A DNA stretch of 64,000 bases from Perkinsus olseni (GCA_013115135.1 JABANP010000190.1:27252-91251); one strand, 5' to 3'. Positions 29,218-40,796 are shown, counted from the first letter of the stretch. A program made the numbers and translations. Notes: a model not told the origin generated them from the sequence alone.

Positions 29218-30002
29218 TTAAGCGAGTTCGCGGACGGTAGACCGGGATTTTTGTACGGAAGTCGAAGATGACTGCGACAGGGATGCTGACGGTTCCGCAA
29301 AAAGATCAGTGCGCGTGGGATATCTCCAGCTAAGCGTGACCGTCCCACCCTGGTCAACAGGGATCAATCTAGGCGTATGAATGTACGCCTTCGGTGTACA
29401 CTTGAAGAAGATTTTCCCCTTAAGGCGCATGACCCGAGGCCAAAAAGCACAGGCGAAGTTTGCCCGAACGACGACGAGCCAGGCACTGGCAATGCCACAT
29501 TGCCGTTGATACCTTGCGAGCCCCTGCCTATACGTAGAGAACCACGATAATATCTTGTGGGTGCTATTCCAGCGCACCACCATATCCCTAGGTATGATGC
29601 GGAATCTATGACCATCAGGAAGGAACTCTTTTACAGACTGGTGAAGTAGATCGAACGTGTTGTTCCGAACATCATGTTCGATTGTCTAACGAAGCAGCCA
29701 TTAATACGGAGCTCTCTCGAGAGGCTTCCAATGACTTTGGTTGATCTATTTGTACTCCACTCCAAGGAGGCCTCATCGTAGGAGTCGTCAATATCAGCAG
29801 ATGCCTAGGACCCGTCGTCGTCGTCGTCGCCAGCGAGGGATTCCTCGTCTCGGAGCAGGTCTAGTTGTTCCTGTTGTTCACATTGGGGTGCTTCGAAACC
29901 TCCTGTCGACGTCAGTGCATTTTCGTCCGCTCCCTCCCCGGAATCACTAAACTGGTCGCTGGTTAGACGGTCTAACTTAGACCAGCCAAGCCCAGAAGCC
30001 AA
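29218..30002 (-). pseudogene. hAT-family transposase relic
   Basis: On the minus strand an acidic segment (about 30002-29808, ending in a run of Asp) is followed, after one in-frame TAG, by DIDDSYDEASLEW, then KVIGSLSRELRINGCFVRQ, then FDLLHQSVKEFLPDG and RDMVVRWNSTHKILSWF. The R-W-N-S-T box with upstream hydrophobic residues is the conserved block of hAT transposases. The two halves are in different frames only because of the 14-bp scar at 29659-29680; without it they are continuous. The catalytic N-terminal and C-terminal dimerisation regions were not found. It may be a relative of the source of the 8-bp-TSD MITE at 56730. Confidence 0.6.
29659..29680. repeat. Inverted-TSD scar inside the hAT transposase relic, one mismatch
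   Basis: 8-mer GATGTTCG; the first part reads GTTGTTC. Removing the net 14 bp rejoins the transposase frame on the minus strand. Confidence 0.75.
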
Positions 30003-30602
30003 TGGAATTTACGACGCACAAATGAAATCTATGCGCCCAGCAGGTTAAGTGCACGAAGCCAGTCTCGCCCATACAATATTCAGTTCTGAGTAGGGCCAGA
30101 GCGCGAAAATTGGAGGCTCCAACTTGGAGCTGGCGTTATCCATGGCGATTGACCGTACCTTCCCCAAGCAACCCGCAGCTTCCAGCTTGATTACGAATCA
30201 GATTCTGATTCGCTTCGATTATCGCTTCTGATTATCAGAAGCTGTTTCTTGGATATGTTGTGTATGATGACAATGCATAAGGATTCGAAGTGTAATCAAA
30301 ACCGTTTCATGAGTAGATTCTGCGAAATGGGCGAGCGAAAAATCTGCCCGCTTCAGATTTGCCAAACTAACTTAGAATATTGTGCCGTATGAGGCTCTAG
30401 CCCACCCAGAATCCGCGAATAATGGAAAGAAAGTTGGTGGACTTTTTGAGTCCTCGAGATGATGCTTGTCGTGGCACACCGGACGAGGCTTGTGTGACGG
30501 TCGTAGGCACAGCCCTCGGATGTGTAAGCGGATCCTGCCAGGAGGAAAGGGAGCCTTTCGGGTTGAATGTACCCCTGAGGACAGCTCATTTATAATCTGT
30601 CT

Positions 30603-30706
30603 GATTGCACTGCATGTCAACGCTACAGAGTGCCCTTAACTGTGCACATCGGCAAGAGTCTAACTAAGCCGGAATCGGCGTTGGACTATAAACTCACACA
30701 CACTAA
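30603..30706 (+). repeat. SINE-like dispersed repeat, copy 2
   Basis: Same block structure as 11521-11621, ending GGACTATAAACTCACACACAC. No clear TSD. Confidence 0.65.
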
Positions 30707-31004
30707 GCAAATCCCTTGAGGTTTTACCGTATTCCCTTGAGGACTTCCTCAAGGGTAATGCGCTTAAAATCCCTAAGTTATAGGCCCATAGGCCCTATAT
30801 GTTAAGTGTTCCGTACGATGGGGTACTTCAATGACCTTCGCTTCGCAAGCGTGCGATACACATTTTACACATCACGGTACCGTAGCTCGGTACGGCACGC
30901 CTTTCGAAACCGTGAACGTTTTTATAAGCTTACGCGCCATAACCGTAATTTTGTCCATGTCTACATAGGGCGCAGCTACTCTAGCTAAGTGCAGACGATG
31001 ACCA

Positions 31005-31026
31005 AGACGAGACTCGTCTGACGAGT
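31005..31026. repeat. Inverted-TSD scar, 8-mer AGACGAGT
   Basis: Exact architecture. Confidence 0.82.
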
Positions 31027-31186
31027 CCAGAGACCACGAGTCCATTTACCTCCCTCGAGACCACAGGCTTCGAGCCAGGTGTTGGTATCGAGGGGTTGCT
31101 TGCCAGGTGATGGTATCGAGGGCTAGCTTGCGACCAGAAGAGGCCGTAAGTTGCAAAGCAGGAATGATACCGCGGTGAGCGAATGC

Positions 31187-31208
31187 TCCGACAGTGTCGG
31201 ACCGACAC
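31187..31208. repeat. Inverted-TSD scar, 8-mer TCCGACAC
   Basis: Exact architecture. Confidence 0.82.
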
Positions 31209-33762
31209 CGACTAAACACAACACACCCATTAGAAGCTGTTTCATTTAAAGGGTGACCGAGGTAAAGAAACTAAACGCGTCTTATTAGCGCGCGTTTCTT
31301 CATGCAACTCGGGCTGTCGCTGAATGCAACAGTCTTACCCCTAAAGGCAGTAGTCTGACTACAATATCAACCCGACGCTAGCAAGCATGCGGGCGACGTG
31401 ATTGAGAACTAGCGAAAAACCAACCAACACGTCAAGGCCCTTGACAAGCCCGGAAACACTTGGGCACGGCCAAGTGATAAAAAAGGTTTGGTAAGCGTAA
31501 CGCTCAGAGCGTCCATTATATGCACCCAGACTACGTACGAGACTCTTGTAACAAGAGTCTTTCTGAAGAGACTTCACCGGGCAAAATAATGCCAATCAAG
31601 ATTGTCGTGGAACGAAAGCCAAATAGAGCTTCTGTGGCAAGAAAGTAAACCTATAACCTCGTTTCACCATGTTCAGCGGGGCAGCAGCGGATATATCTTC
31701 AAATTCTGCCAACAATGTAGCCAAGATAACTGTCACCTCTCGAATGGCCAGGTATCGCCCGGGACAATAACGCGGACCGCCCCCAAAGGCAAGATGATGG
31801 CTGACGCGACTCGCATCCACGGTTTTCCCATCATCCCCAAACCACAGTTCAGGCCTAAAACATAATGAAATCGCCGCTCTGATCCTGCAGAACAGATCCT
31901 TGCCTGAAATATGTTCCACCATGTACGGGTTGGGACATCGCCTTCCGAAGGAGCAGGAGGAATGACGTGCGGGCGGGAAACTCTACGTCTGCGACGCTTG
32001 TAGCCCTCGGTATTGGAGAGCGCCATAACACCGAACGGAGGTTGGAGCTGCATACAACAAGACTCAGCCCTACGGAAGCCTTGCGAATATTGCGCAGTAC
32101 TCTCAATGTCTCCAAAACGCAGCATTGCAGGAAAGGTAAGCGTTCAGTATCTTCCTTTGTAGTCGAAATTATTCCTTCCATAGAGTCAACCTCAGCCCTC
32201 GCCCTGCGCTGTGCATCGGGATAGAGGCAGAAGTAGTAGAGCGCCCAAGATACAGTTACCGAGGCAGTGTCACTACCCGCTATCAAGAATCTGAGGACGT
32301 TGAAGATCTATCGCCAATACCACATCGGGCCGCAAATGCACGGGGAAATGCCCTCACGTAGATAGGTTTCCGATGAGGTCGTTCTCCGGAAGGGCCAGCA
32401 TTTTATCCAGCAGATCCGGCTTTTCACCAGACTTCGCCAACTTCCTGTCCTCTTTTCTTGCACGGATGATATCACCGCAATGTTCGTGTAGTAGCTTGGC
32501 ATACTTATGGTACTGACAGAAGAGGCGAATCAGTGGAATTAGTATGGCGATGATCTCATGCCCTACATTTTTCACTGCGGGGTCGAGGTTGAATGGAAAG
32601 ATGTTGCGAGTAGAGAGAGGAAAAGCGGCCCGCTCCAGACCGAGTGACACGCCTTCGAGATAGCCGTTAATAGTGTTCTGGACATCCTTTGATTTGCCAT
32701 TAACTGCCTCACCTACAGAGTTATTCACGCGGTAGCCCTAGACGAGACGAAGTTGAATTCCGTACCATCTCCACCAAGAAAGTTGAAGTCGATTCCAAAC
32801 GTCGTGACGCATAGAATGTCCAGTGAACAGCGCGGAATCCATTCTTCAGGTTTGCAAAGGATCCGCCCCTCTCGATCGCGAGATAACGCCTTAATTTCTT
32901 TTGCCTGACGAAAGCAGCAACTATAAGGCAGCAGTACTATTCACATTATGCACAATCGTTCGACCATCCTACCAGTTTTGATGCAACATGTGCTATCTTT
33001 GGGAGCATTGCATCGCAGTGCACCGCATTGAATGCAGGTGCTCCTAGTCTTCGGTTCCTCTTCCATGTTTCTCCTTCGCTATTCACCATTCCCTTAACCT
33101 CGGCCTCATCCTCGTTCATCCGCCGGATAAAAGTGGGTGACCAATTATTTTCAACACCATCATTCTTAACACACGGAGAATTTCATCACAAGGGTGGTTC
33201 GTGCCAACACTTAAGCAGCAATTTCAACACTTGCCATTGCAGAGAGTTTTACCTAACACTTCTTATTTCAACACATCCTAGTGTTGAAGAAGCCCTACCA
33301 GAAACAGTTTTTTTCAACACTGCAGTGGTCTTTTTAAACACTTAACTTTCTCCTGATTCTACGCTCCTTTGCGAGGCTGCGAACTTCGCAGATACTCTGT
33401 GCTAGAGAGTAACATGCCCCGTAGAAAAACCGAGTAGAAAAACCGACCGAGCCGGCTGAGAGCTGCAAATTAGTGCAAAACGCAAGACCGAATACGCCGG
33501 AAACACGGAGTTCACGATCCCTAGAGCAGGGAACACACATCGAAAAGACAGGAGGTCAGACATTCGATTAATTTGTGCACCGTTGAGTGACTTTCACTGG
33601 AAGGCTTCCGGAGTATACGCCCTCTGGAGGGTAGCATCTGTGTGACCAAGCGAGTGGTTGTGTGGAATACGCATTCGATTTACAATGAACTAGAAGTGTT
33701 GTATTTCCGAATTCCCGACCTCCGCTAATTCGGATTCGAAGAAGTTGAAGAAGTTTTCCGTG

Positions 33763-33784
33763 GTAACCAATGGTTACTAACCAT
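33763..33784. repeat. Inverted-TSD scar, 8-mer GTAACCAT (also at 59454-59475)
   Basis: Exact and present in both copies of segment C, so older than the duplication. Confidence 0.82.
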
Positions 33785-33871
33785 GCTATTACTCGATGAA
33801 CTACTTGCTGTGGTTTCCAGTCCATCCACGTCGGTAGGGTGGACCTGGAGAGCTTTGAACTTCTTGAAACG

Positions 33872-33893
33872 GGTTGGAGTCCAACCGTTGGAC
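33872..33893. repeat. Polymorphic inverted-TSD scar, left only, 8-mer GGTTGGAC
   Basis: Exact. The right copy has the single uninterrupted word at 59563-59570. Confidence 0.92.
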
Positions 33894-33999
33894 GTCCCCC
33901 ATTATCATGCCGTTTCCTTCCCTGTACGATTTTGGCGGAGGTATCTGGGGAAAGGATATCACAGGAAGATGTCCTAGTCAACGAATCGTAAGAGCAGAC

Positions 34000-34383
34000 T
34001 TAAGTACCTTGGTGGTTCGAAGTAGACGAGTGTCGAGCTGTTTCCCTGGGAGGGACTTCGGCAGAGCTTCGACTACTCCTAGTAGTCAAAGTTCCAGAGA
34101 CCAGAGAAGCAATCTCAGAGACCATCGCCGGAGAAGTCCCCTCCTCGTTGTCATTTTCTGCTCTGCTAACGAGGCAAACATGATAACATTGCCTAGACTG
34201 GCAACACATAGGACATGTACATATCCGCATACCACGTGGGTCCCATAGCGTACGGACGAACTTTATCTCGTAGATACTGTACACCTGTTCCACCCAATCG
34301 CGGGGATTCTTATGCCTCCTGCTTTGCCGAGCACCCACAGCTGCCCCGTCTAGAGATCGCGACTGCCGAGATGAGCTCGCCAC
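34000..34383 (-). CDS. Unassigned 127-aa Cys-rich frame in the TTAA-flanked insertion
   Basis: The frame is kept in both copies (59677-60060, with one visible substitution). It contains DWVEQVYSIYEIKFVRTLW and a compact Cys/His group, CTCPMCCQSRQCYHVC, which could bind zinc. Such a group would suit a DNA-binding or C-terminal domain of a transposase encoded by the element, but no family is recognised. It may also be an exon or a chance frame. Confidence 0.35.
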   Translation of the reverse strand: MASSSRQSRSLDGAAVGARQSRRHKNPRDWVEQVYSIYEIKFVRTLWDPRGMRICTCPMCCQSRQCYHVCLVSRAENDNEEGTSPAMVSEIASLVSGTLTTRSSRSSAEVPPRETARHSSTSNHQGT

Positions 34384-34716
34384 ATAATACCGTAGGTGCG
34401 GCGTGGCTGTGTATACAATATGTGGATGACATTCCTGAGCATTAGCCAGGGAAGCTGGCTGAGGTTCGAGTCGCGTAGAGCAAGTTTTGCTATCATCGGT
34501 CTATATCATCGGTTTTCCAGGAACTACACGAGTGGCTGGTATTACAAGCAGGCGTAGAGCGACTCGAATCTATGCGTTCGTCAGCGAATCGACGAGAATA
34601 GATGGCAGAAGTGTCACTCCATTTCGAGGGGGGGGGCGCAAAGTAAAGCGGGCGAGCCGCAGTAACCAATCATTGAGACTCTGAAGAATGGAGCTTGGGC
34701 AAGAAGCCAGGCGCCA

Positions 34717-34738
34717 CTAACGAGTCGTTAGTAACGAT
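34717..34738. repeat. Inverted-TSD scar, 8-mer CTAACGAC, one mismatch
   Basis: The last part ends GAT instead of GAC. Present in both copies. Confidence 0.65.
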
Positions 34739-34847
34739 ACCAACGCAACACAGACTAGGGCGAGAAACATACTGAACGTCAACCCAGGATCGATGCGAGA
34801 ACGGCAAGCGTAATATAAGCAAAAGGCAAGGAGCGGAAGGGTTCGGG

Positions 34848-34869
34848 GAGCGGACTCCGCTCAGCGGAG
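34848..34869. repeat. Inverted-TSD scar, 8-mer GAGCGGAG
   Basis: Exact and present in both copies of segment C (right copy near 60538). Confidence 0.82.
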
Positions 34870-36176
34870 ACAGATATGAAGGTGCTCCAATAACAACTCT
34901 AATAGGCGAAGTGCCGTTCACGAATATGTATGTAAGTGTTGCAAAAACCAGCAAAACAACGATCTTTCGCAACACTCAAAAAGTGTTAAAAATGATGATG
35001 GTGAAAAAAGACTGCCGAACAAAAGAGTTGAAAATGACAGTGCAAGTGGTGCAAAAACAGGTGTTTAGAAAAACTCCGGTGAGGAAAAACGATTTACTCG
35101 ATAAAAGTTGTCGGGCGGGCCTTCAGGATCTGGTGTATAACGTCTGTATTGTAAATGACAACCAAGGGCTTCCCCATCAACCTGAGGAATACGATGTACG
35201 ACGACAGTATCTCACCAAATCTTGGGATTGTACTTCATTTTGAATACATCTCCATGCGTATCAGCTAGAATGTGGCAGAGATCGAAGAGGCGCACGGTAG
35301 GCCATGGTAAGAAGCCTAGTAGTGGGACATCTCCCTGAGAAGATCACTATTTCACTTCCGATGGGGCCAGGGTGCACCTACGTTCACAGGACCCCCAAGC
35401 TCGCGAATCGATTCTTTCTTCTTCGTAATCTTCTTCTCCTTCTTCTTGAGACCACGAAGATACATGACTGCTAAAATTGACAAGGTTGCCGTAACCACTA
35501 TTGTAGTATGTAATCGACCCTGGCGGGTGAGATTCCTCCAAACTGTCGACCATGTGACAGCGAAGCGGCCCAGTGTGGACACAGCAGAATCCATGGGAAT
35601 GCAAAAGCTGGCACACGGAGCTATCCCTGGCAGACTGTCACTAACAGTTATGATAGCAGACGACTAAACACAGACGCCGGTGTTTCGTCGTCACATCTGC
35701 GTATGAACAATTGAGAGAAACTGTACTGGAGGTACTGTAGCTCCGCACAGTATCGTTACCTGAGACTGAGCCCACAGATTGAGAGGACTCCTAACCTGAG
35801 CTGCCTGAGCAGCTAGTTAATGATGTTATTGGTGTAATCGTAGATGTTATAGGAACAGAATCTTTCCTATGGACGAACAACACCGTGGCGAGGAACGCAC
35901 GCGAATCGAGTGAGCCGAGATTGCTGGAAACTACTCGTGCTCATTCTCAGCCTCTACGACCTCAAATACCCATGCTCCTACCGAGGCTTCCCTGCTACCA
36001 AGACCCAATGCGGCCGTTCAGGTCCCTGAGGTGACCGGATCCGCCCTTTTCGTATCACGACGACAACCATTCTTTTGTACCACAGATTGTGCGGCGTCCG
36101 CACAAGGACGATTGTATCCAACCCCTAATCCAGTGCCTTCTGATTTCCATGTGCATTGTTCGTGTATTCTTCCGCC

Positions 36177-36198
36177 TCCGAGCGGCTCGGACCGAGCC
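36177..36198. repeat. Inverted-TSD scar, 8-mer TCCGAGCC (also at 55073-55094)
   Basis: Exact in both arms. Confidence 0.82.
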
Positions 36199-36583
36199 GT
36201 CCCCCTCATGAGTCAAACACACCAACTTTCAGCACACCACCGTGTTGCTAGTACGTTTTATTGCGAAGCGAGCGGAGCGTATACTGTGCAATATAATGGC
36301 AAAGACCTCGATTGCTGCTGCGTACCGATGGTACGGTACCCTCAATCCCAAACTTGCTATGCACACTTGCTCGTTGTGTCAGTACAGTGTGGCCTGTAGC
36401 TACTGGCTATTCATCGAATGATGAACCGGACTCGAGAGGAGTTTAGGAAAAACGTGTATTCAGCATCGTGAGGAGGACAGCACCCGATAGCCGGGACGAT
36501 TGGCCGCACATTGTGCGCACAACCGCAAATGCGAACAAAGACCAAAGTGCGTAGCAGCAATGGAGGTAGTTATCACTATAGTG

Positions 36584-36696
36584 TGTGTGAGTTTATAGTC
36601 CAACGCCGGTTCTTCCGGCTTAGTTAGACTCGAAGCCGTGCTCGTGCTTAGTCGGGGGCTCTGCGTAGCGTTGATAAGCAGTGCAATGATTGCATT
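36584..36696 (-). repeat. SINE-like repeat, copy 3, with 10-bp TSD
   Basis: Minus-strand copy of the dispersed repeat flanked by CACTATAGTG at 36574-36583 and 36697-36706. The body contains GCTTCGAGTCT, which resembles a tRNA B box. Same insertion as 54575-54687 in the other arm. Confidence 0.75.
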
Positions 36697-37679
36697 CACT
36701 ATAGTGCAACTGCCACTTCCATGGTCTTAGCTTAAAACTCTTACGGGAAGGGCTCACGCTGACGAAGGTTGGAGGTCTCATCGCTTCTCACTCTGTGCGT
36801 TCGTGCGTTGGGAATTATTTCTCCACGACTATTGGGATTCAGCTAGCTTACATCGTTGTAAAGCGCATGGTTCGTCTTTTCCATAAAAATTACAGCATCG
36901 GTCTCATTCGCGTTCTACCAGTCAAAAGCTTCGCCAAGATTTACTACTACCATGCACAACTACACAAAGTCAAGTCCGGCAAGGGTTTCGTGCGTCCATT
37001 ACACTGGAATACTGGGCGTGCGTCAGACTCATGAGCTTTCAGTTTTCTCAGATGCCAGAATCCAGCCTCTCCCATGCTCTCATCCCGAACTTTTACGGGA
37101 AGCTCCTTCGGTATCTTATAAAATTTTGCCTCTCTATTTTAGCCGCATCAGGCGTGGTCCGCCTGCTGGAGTTTGTCAGCGGGGACATTGTGAGTCGAGA
37201 CACTGCGTCCTTATGCATTCTCTCTCCGTCGCCGCCGGGTTTGCCATTCGATAGAGGCTAACATGTTCCAGGTTCTTGCGTCCCTGAAGGGTCCGACTCC
37301 TGTTCTTGGTCGGAAAGGTTATGACATTCGCGAAGCAGTTGTTCCTGGTGCAAGTGGACTTGTATTGAAGGTGGCAAACGGGTGCAAAACTCGGCGATCG
37401 TCGAACCAGTGATTGACCGCTCACTCTGGATATTACTCTGGCGATTACTCTCTTGACCAGATTATTGCTCGGCTCCTTGGCCTGTGGAAAGGAGGCCGTG
37501 TAATCAGAAGGCTTCTCCTCAATGCGAACCATGTAAGAATTTGGCGATAGGCAAATCGCCTAAGGCAATTCGCTGCCTAGAAATCGCCCGCGTCAAAATT
37601 TCTGCCGTAATCGACTGTGAGGTCGAACCGAAGCGCAAATCGCCGTGTCCAGCCACCCCATCTATCGAGCTCGCTCATT

Positions 37680-40600
37680 AGTGTTTCTATTCAGCCAGAG
37701 GTACTCCGGCAGCTGGCATTGCAGGTCGATCACCGGACGCCATCCGTGACGATGCCCATTCACCGCCTTGGTGAGTTTGTCAGGCTGAGATGCATTCAAC
37801 TGCAATTGCAAACATCGAATTCACTCAGTTCTTGTCGACTCGAGTCGCTGCTACCTAGTACATTTTCCTTCCAGATGACGATAGTTTCGAGGCTGCTCAG
37901 AGGCATGCTCAAGACGAACAGAAAAAGCTAGAGCAGGTGAGTCTGGAGAGACCCATTGAGACTCTCTGCTAGAGATTATCGCCTGCCCATGACAGTGATG
38001 ATTATCATAAGGCGCAATCTGAGATGGCTCATCAAGTCATCCGCTTAGACCGAGGTTAGAGGCTCTACCCGAATGCGCTCCTCGCTTGGCACTTTAGAGC
38101 GGCTGGAAACGTGCGTTCTCGATTGGGAGCTCCTCGTTTTTCTTCAACAGAATGCGACACAGTACTTCGATGAGTTGGAGGGTAGTCGGCATCCCTACCG
38201 AACAGTTGAAGACTATCATAGAGCATATATTTCAAAGAGACAGATGCCTACAAATGTCATCAAGGTGAGTGGAGCTGCCTGGTACTTCTGAACTGTGTTT
38301 TCATCCGACATTCAGCGTGTCCTTCGGGCAATCTCGGAGATGAACCCCACCCTCAAGACTATAGAGTGTATGCTCCCTCACAATGAGATCATTATTATGG
38401 CGCAAGCGAGTTCAAAAAGGTTTGCCGAAAGCAAGCCTCGTTCCATGCTTGATGGAGTTCCATTCGTGGTCAAGGGTGACCTACGAGTAAGTACCCACTC
38501 GCATCACGGCCTATCTGCTATCGGACGAGCCTTTTTAGGTTACAGGCCTCCCTAACCTGCACGGTACGAACCCGAAGAACCCTCTCCCAGGCACCATCGG
38601 CTCGGTATGCAGATCCTCGAAGCATCGCTGGACCAACGAGTTTCTCGGCGATGCCAGTCACAGTGTCGTCTGCGGCTTGCACATTTCAGGACGTTAACGA
38701 CCCTGTGGTTCAAGCTCTTCTCGATGCCGGAGCGATCCTCCTGGGAACGGCAACTATGCATGAGTATGGGACCTCGCCTCTTGGATATAACAGTACCCCG
38801 CTGATGAAATTAACCTGTGTCTGCAACGCTCCTAATTGTCCTTAGAATGGTATGAAGGCCCTGTGAACGCTTTCGACGTATCACGCTATTCTGGGGGTAG
38901 CTCCAGTGGTAGTGCAACAATCGTGGCTTCCGGCATTGTAAGTGACGGCGTTTGCGGCGTCTATAGACCACCATCTGATCCTCTGAGTTTGTTCCGGTCT
39001 CATCGGAATCTCCAGTACCGGGTATGCAGTCCGGGCGATATGGAATGAGTCGGCCTCACCAGCTCTGCTGATTACAGACGAGCCCTGGCTAATTCAGCAG
39101 CCCTAGTTTTGGGCGATCGTTACCTTTTGCTTCAGGTGCCGTTCGCTATCGGGCTAGATGGTGGTGGATCTATCCGAATACCATCATCATGGTCTGGAGT
39201 GGTTGGCCTCGCGCCCACCTTTGGCCGGGTAAACTTATCTGACAGCCATAGGCCACTGGCATTCTTCTCGTCTGGCACAGGTCAATATTGAGACTACTGG
39301 GACTCCTGCTTCGACTGTCACTCACTGTGGCCCCATTGCAGCAACAGTGGCTGATGCAGCGCACGTCCTCAGAGTTATAGGCAAGACCGAGCACCAAGGT
39401 ATGATGAAAACATACTCCTCAGTGATCGTGCATTGCGACGGCGGCCCTAGTTTCAGTAGACTTGCCGCTGGCGAAAGACTACCGAGAAATTGTTATGACT
39501 CATCTCGATGAATGATTATACTGTAGGACTTCTAGTCAGGCAGACGACCCAGAGACGTTTACATGTATCGCAGCCGTCTGTTCTCATCAGGAACTCATGT
39601 CTATGACTGCCTGTATGGATCGAGAGGCAGGCCCCCAGTGCATCTACATGCGCTGGCAGCGCCTCCGCGGAAGAATCGTATAATCAAAGTTGGAGTGTTC
39701 CAAGACTGGGTCCAGCACAGTGACCCGGAAATATATACTGTAAGCGGGCGTAGGAGATTTTTCACGGGGCATCTCTATTCGTCAGGCATATAAGGAGACA
39801 CTGGAGAAACTAAACTGGGAGGTTCATCACTTCACTCTGCCAAACATGAATGCACAAGCTGTATCACACTGTAATTAGTCTGAATCGAGTATCGGTAGAC
39901 CACCGATCGTAATGTGAGCACTAAGCACGGCAAGGAAATCAATCGAGATCCAATTCCTCTGGATTCTTCCGTGCGTGATATGTACGTCGTGCTCCTTCCC
40001 GGACCCGCAGGTTCATAGTATGGACCAGTTGTTTATGCTAATCGCATTGCTGTGACAAGAGTCGTACTGATTGTTGGAGCTGATTTCATTCTCGAGAGAT
40101 TCCTTTCTTCGCAGCTCTCGCCATCACTTGCGAATTTAGCAAGACGATAGATCACGAGGACATCGGTAGGCTACAGCCGGGTACCCAGGTAAGGGGCGGC
40201 ACAGTAGTCGGATTTAACCGTCAGATCTGCAACAGATTCAACTTGGCTTCGGAAGAGACATCAGCGCAGTCGAGGCACTTGCGATCCAACGGCTGAAGGG
40301 CTGGTCTTTGGAACAATGGTGAGCGTCGGCCGTTCTTGTTCTTTCTCATGATGAGAGTAGCTACCCGAACTGAACCGATATTCGGCTCGAACTCAGGAAT
40401 TCGGTATTCGAGAACGTTGATGCTGTTTGTACACCAACACTTCCCTTGACGTCCATACCGATTCCAAAAAATGCCAAATCTCATGGTAGGAGATAAAGAT
40501 GGGATGATGTTGATAAAATTATCAACAGTGAGAGTCGAGTCTATCTCAATGTAGGTGTTTTCTATCCACAACTCGGTTTTCGTATGATGCGTTATGTCTG

Positions 40601-40796
40601 GCCAACCAACTTGCTAGGCTTCCCTTCTATCAGTGTTCCGGTAGGATATGACGCTCATGGCATGCCGATCGGCTTCCAGGTAAGATATGGGCTGGTGACG
40701 CTCCAACGTGTACATGATCGAATCAGATCATTTGCCCGCATTGGAAGGACGATGAATGTTTGTATCTCGCCATGGAAGTGGAAAAGGCTACCATAG
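37680..40796 (+). CDS. Amidase-signature hydrolase, multi-exon, left copy
   Basis: An enzyme of the amidase-signature family (Ser-cisSer-Lys triad), which hydrolyses amide bonds. Conserved pieces occur in order on separate exons: a coiled N-terminal part (exon 37875-37936), an exon ending 38264, exon 38316-38486 with [12 protein letters not shown] (catalytic Lys), 38539-38604, 38690-38792 with [16 protein letters not shown], 38846-38937 with [17 protein letters not shown] (cis-Ser loop), 39136-39228 with [12 protein letters not shown] (nucleophile Ser) and GLAPTFGR, 39281-39398 with [15 protein letters not shown], later [50 protein letters not shown] and finally [23 protein letters not shown] near 40680. 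Introns are mostly 50-55 nt with GT...AG borders. The true first exon and the exact stop are not settled. FAAH-like or general amidase; substrate unknown. Confidence 0.82.

Larger units (their letters stand above)
28657..31468. other. Left-only stretch between duplicated segments B and C
   Basis: This 2.8 kb has no counterpart in the right half. It holds the hAT transposase relic, two SINE-like repeats (30603; a diverged one near 28808-28871) and scars at 28707, 29659, 31005 and 31187. The rest shows no gene. Confidence 0.55.
33170..35092. mobile_element. 1.9 kb insertion with TTAA-type target in the P450 exon, left copy
   Basis: The P450 frame breaks at TTAA (33166-33169) and resumes beyond TTTA (35093-35096). 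Joining the flanks at a single TTAA gives continuous codons IELRMM, so TTAA was the target and one copy has mutated. Both ends carry repeated CAACACT/AGTGTTG words in opposite orientation (33145-33345 and 34930-35070), like subterminal repeats of DNA transposons. TTAA targets are used by piggyBac and Kolobok elements; no transposase of either is recognisable. Scars at 33763, 33872, 34717 and 34848 lie inside it. Confidence 0.65.
31469..35100 (+). repeat. Duplicated segment C, left copy (direct copy at 56410-60790)
   Basis: Near-identical to 56410-60790 in the same orientation, apart from the 738-bp MITE plus its TSD in the right copy, single-base changes and two polymorphic scars. It contains the 3' two thirds of the P450 gene and the TTAA-flanked insertion. 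The copies part four bases beyond the end of that insertion. Confidence 0.92.
31596..35594 (-). pseudogene. Cytochrome P450 gene, left copy, interrupted by an insertion
   Basis: A membrane-anchored haem monooxygenase. Exon 1 (35594-35388) encodes a single transmembrane anchor (IVVTATLSILAVMYL), a Lys-rich stop-transfer part and IRELGGP. A 53-nt intron follows. Exon 2 (35334-35216) gives GDVPLLGFLPWPTVRLF, then a 34-nt intron, then LMGKPLVVIYNTDVIHQILK to 35097. The coding sequence resumes at 33169 with LRMMVLKIIGHPLF. Later parts hold the C-helix region (EGETWKRNRRL), the I-helix AGSDTASVT, the K-helix ETLR and the haem loop FGGGPRYCPGR; the stop is at 31596. The TTAA-flanked insertion sits inside an exon. 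A one-base insertion (CCGAGGG, near 32010) shifts the frame after SNTE, whereas the right copy keeps it. Substrate unknown. Some exon borders in the middle are uncertain. Confidence 0.8.
35595..37679. other. Intergenic region between the divergent P450 and amidase genes
   Basis: Two kilobases shared by both arms. They contain the SINE-like repeat (36584-36696), the scar at 36177 and the two scar-free target words at 36054 and 36130. Open frames such as 36795-37034 and 37031-37261 are kept in both arms, but this only reflects the overall identity; no domain is recognised. Promoters of both genes should lie here. Confidence 0.45.

Noticed and set aside
40221..40571. 116-codon minus-strand frame, kept in both arms (49475-49825)
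   Set aside because: Antisense to amidase exons that encode [15 protein letters not shown] and VCTPTLPL; its conservation only reflects the duplicated DNA.
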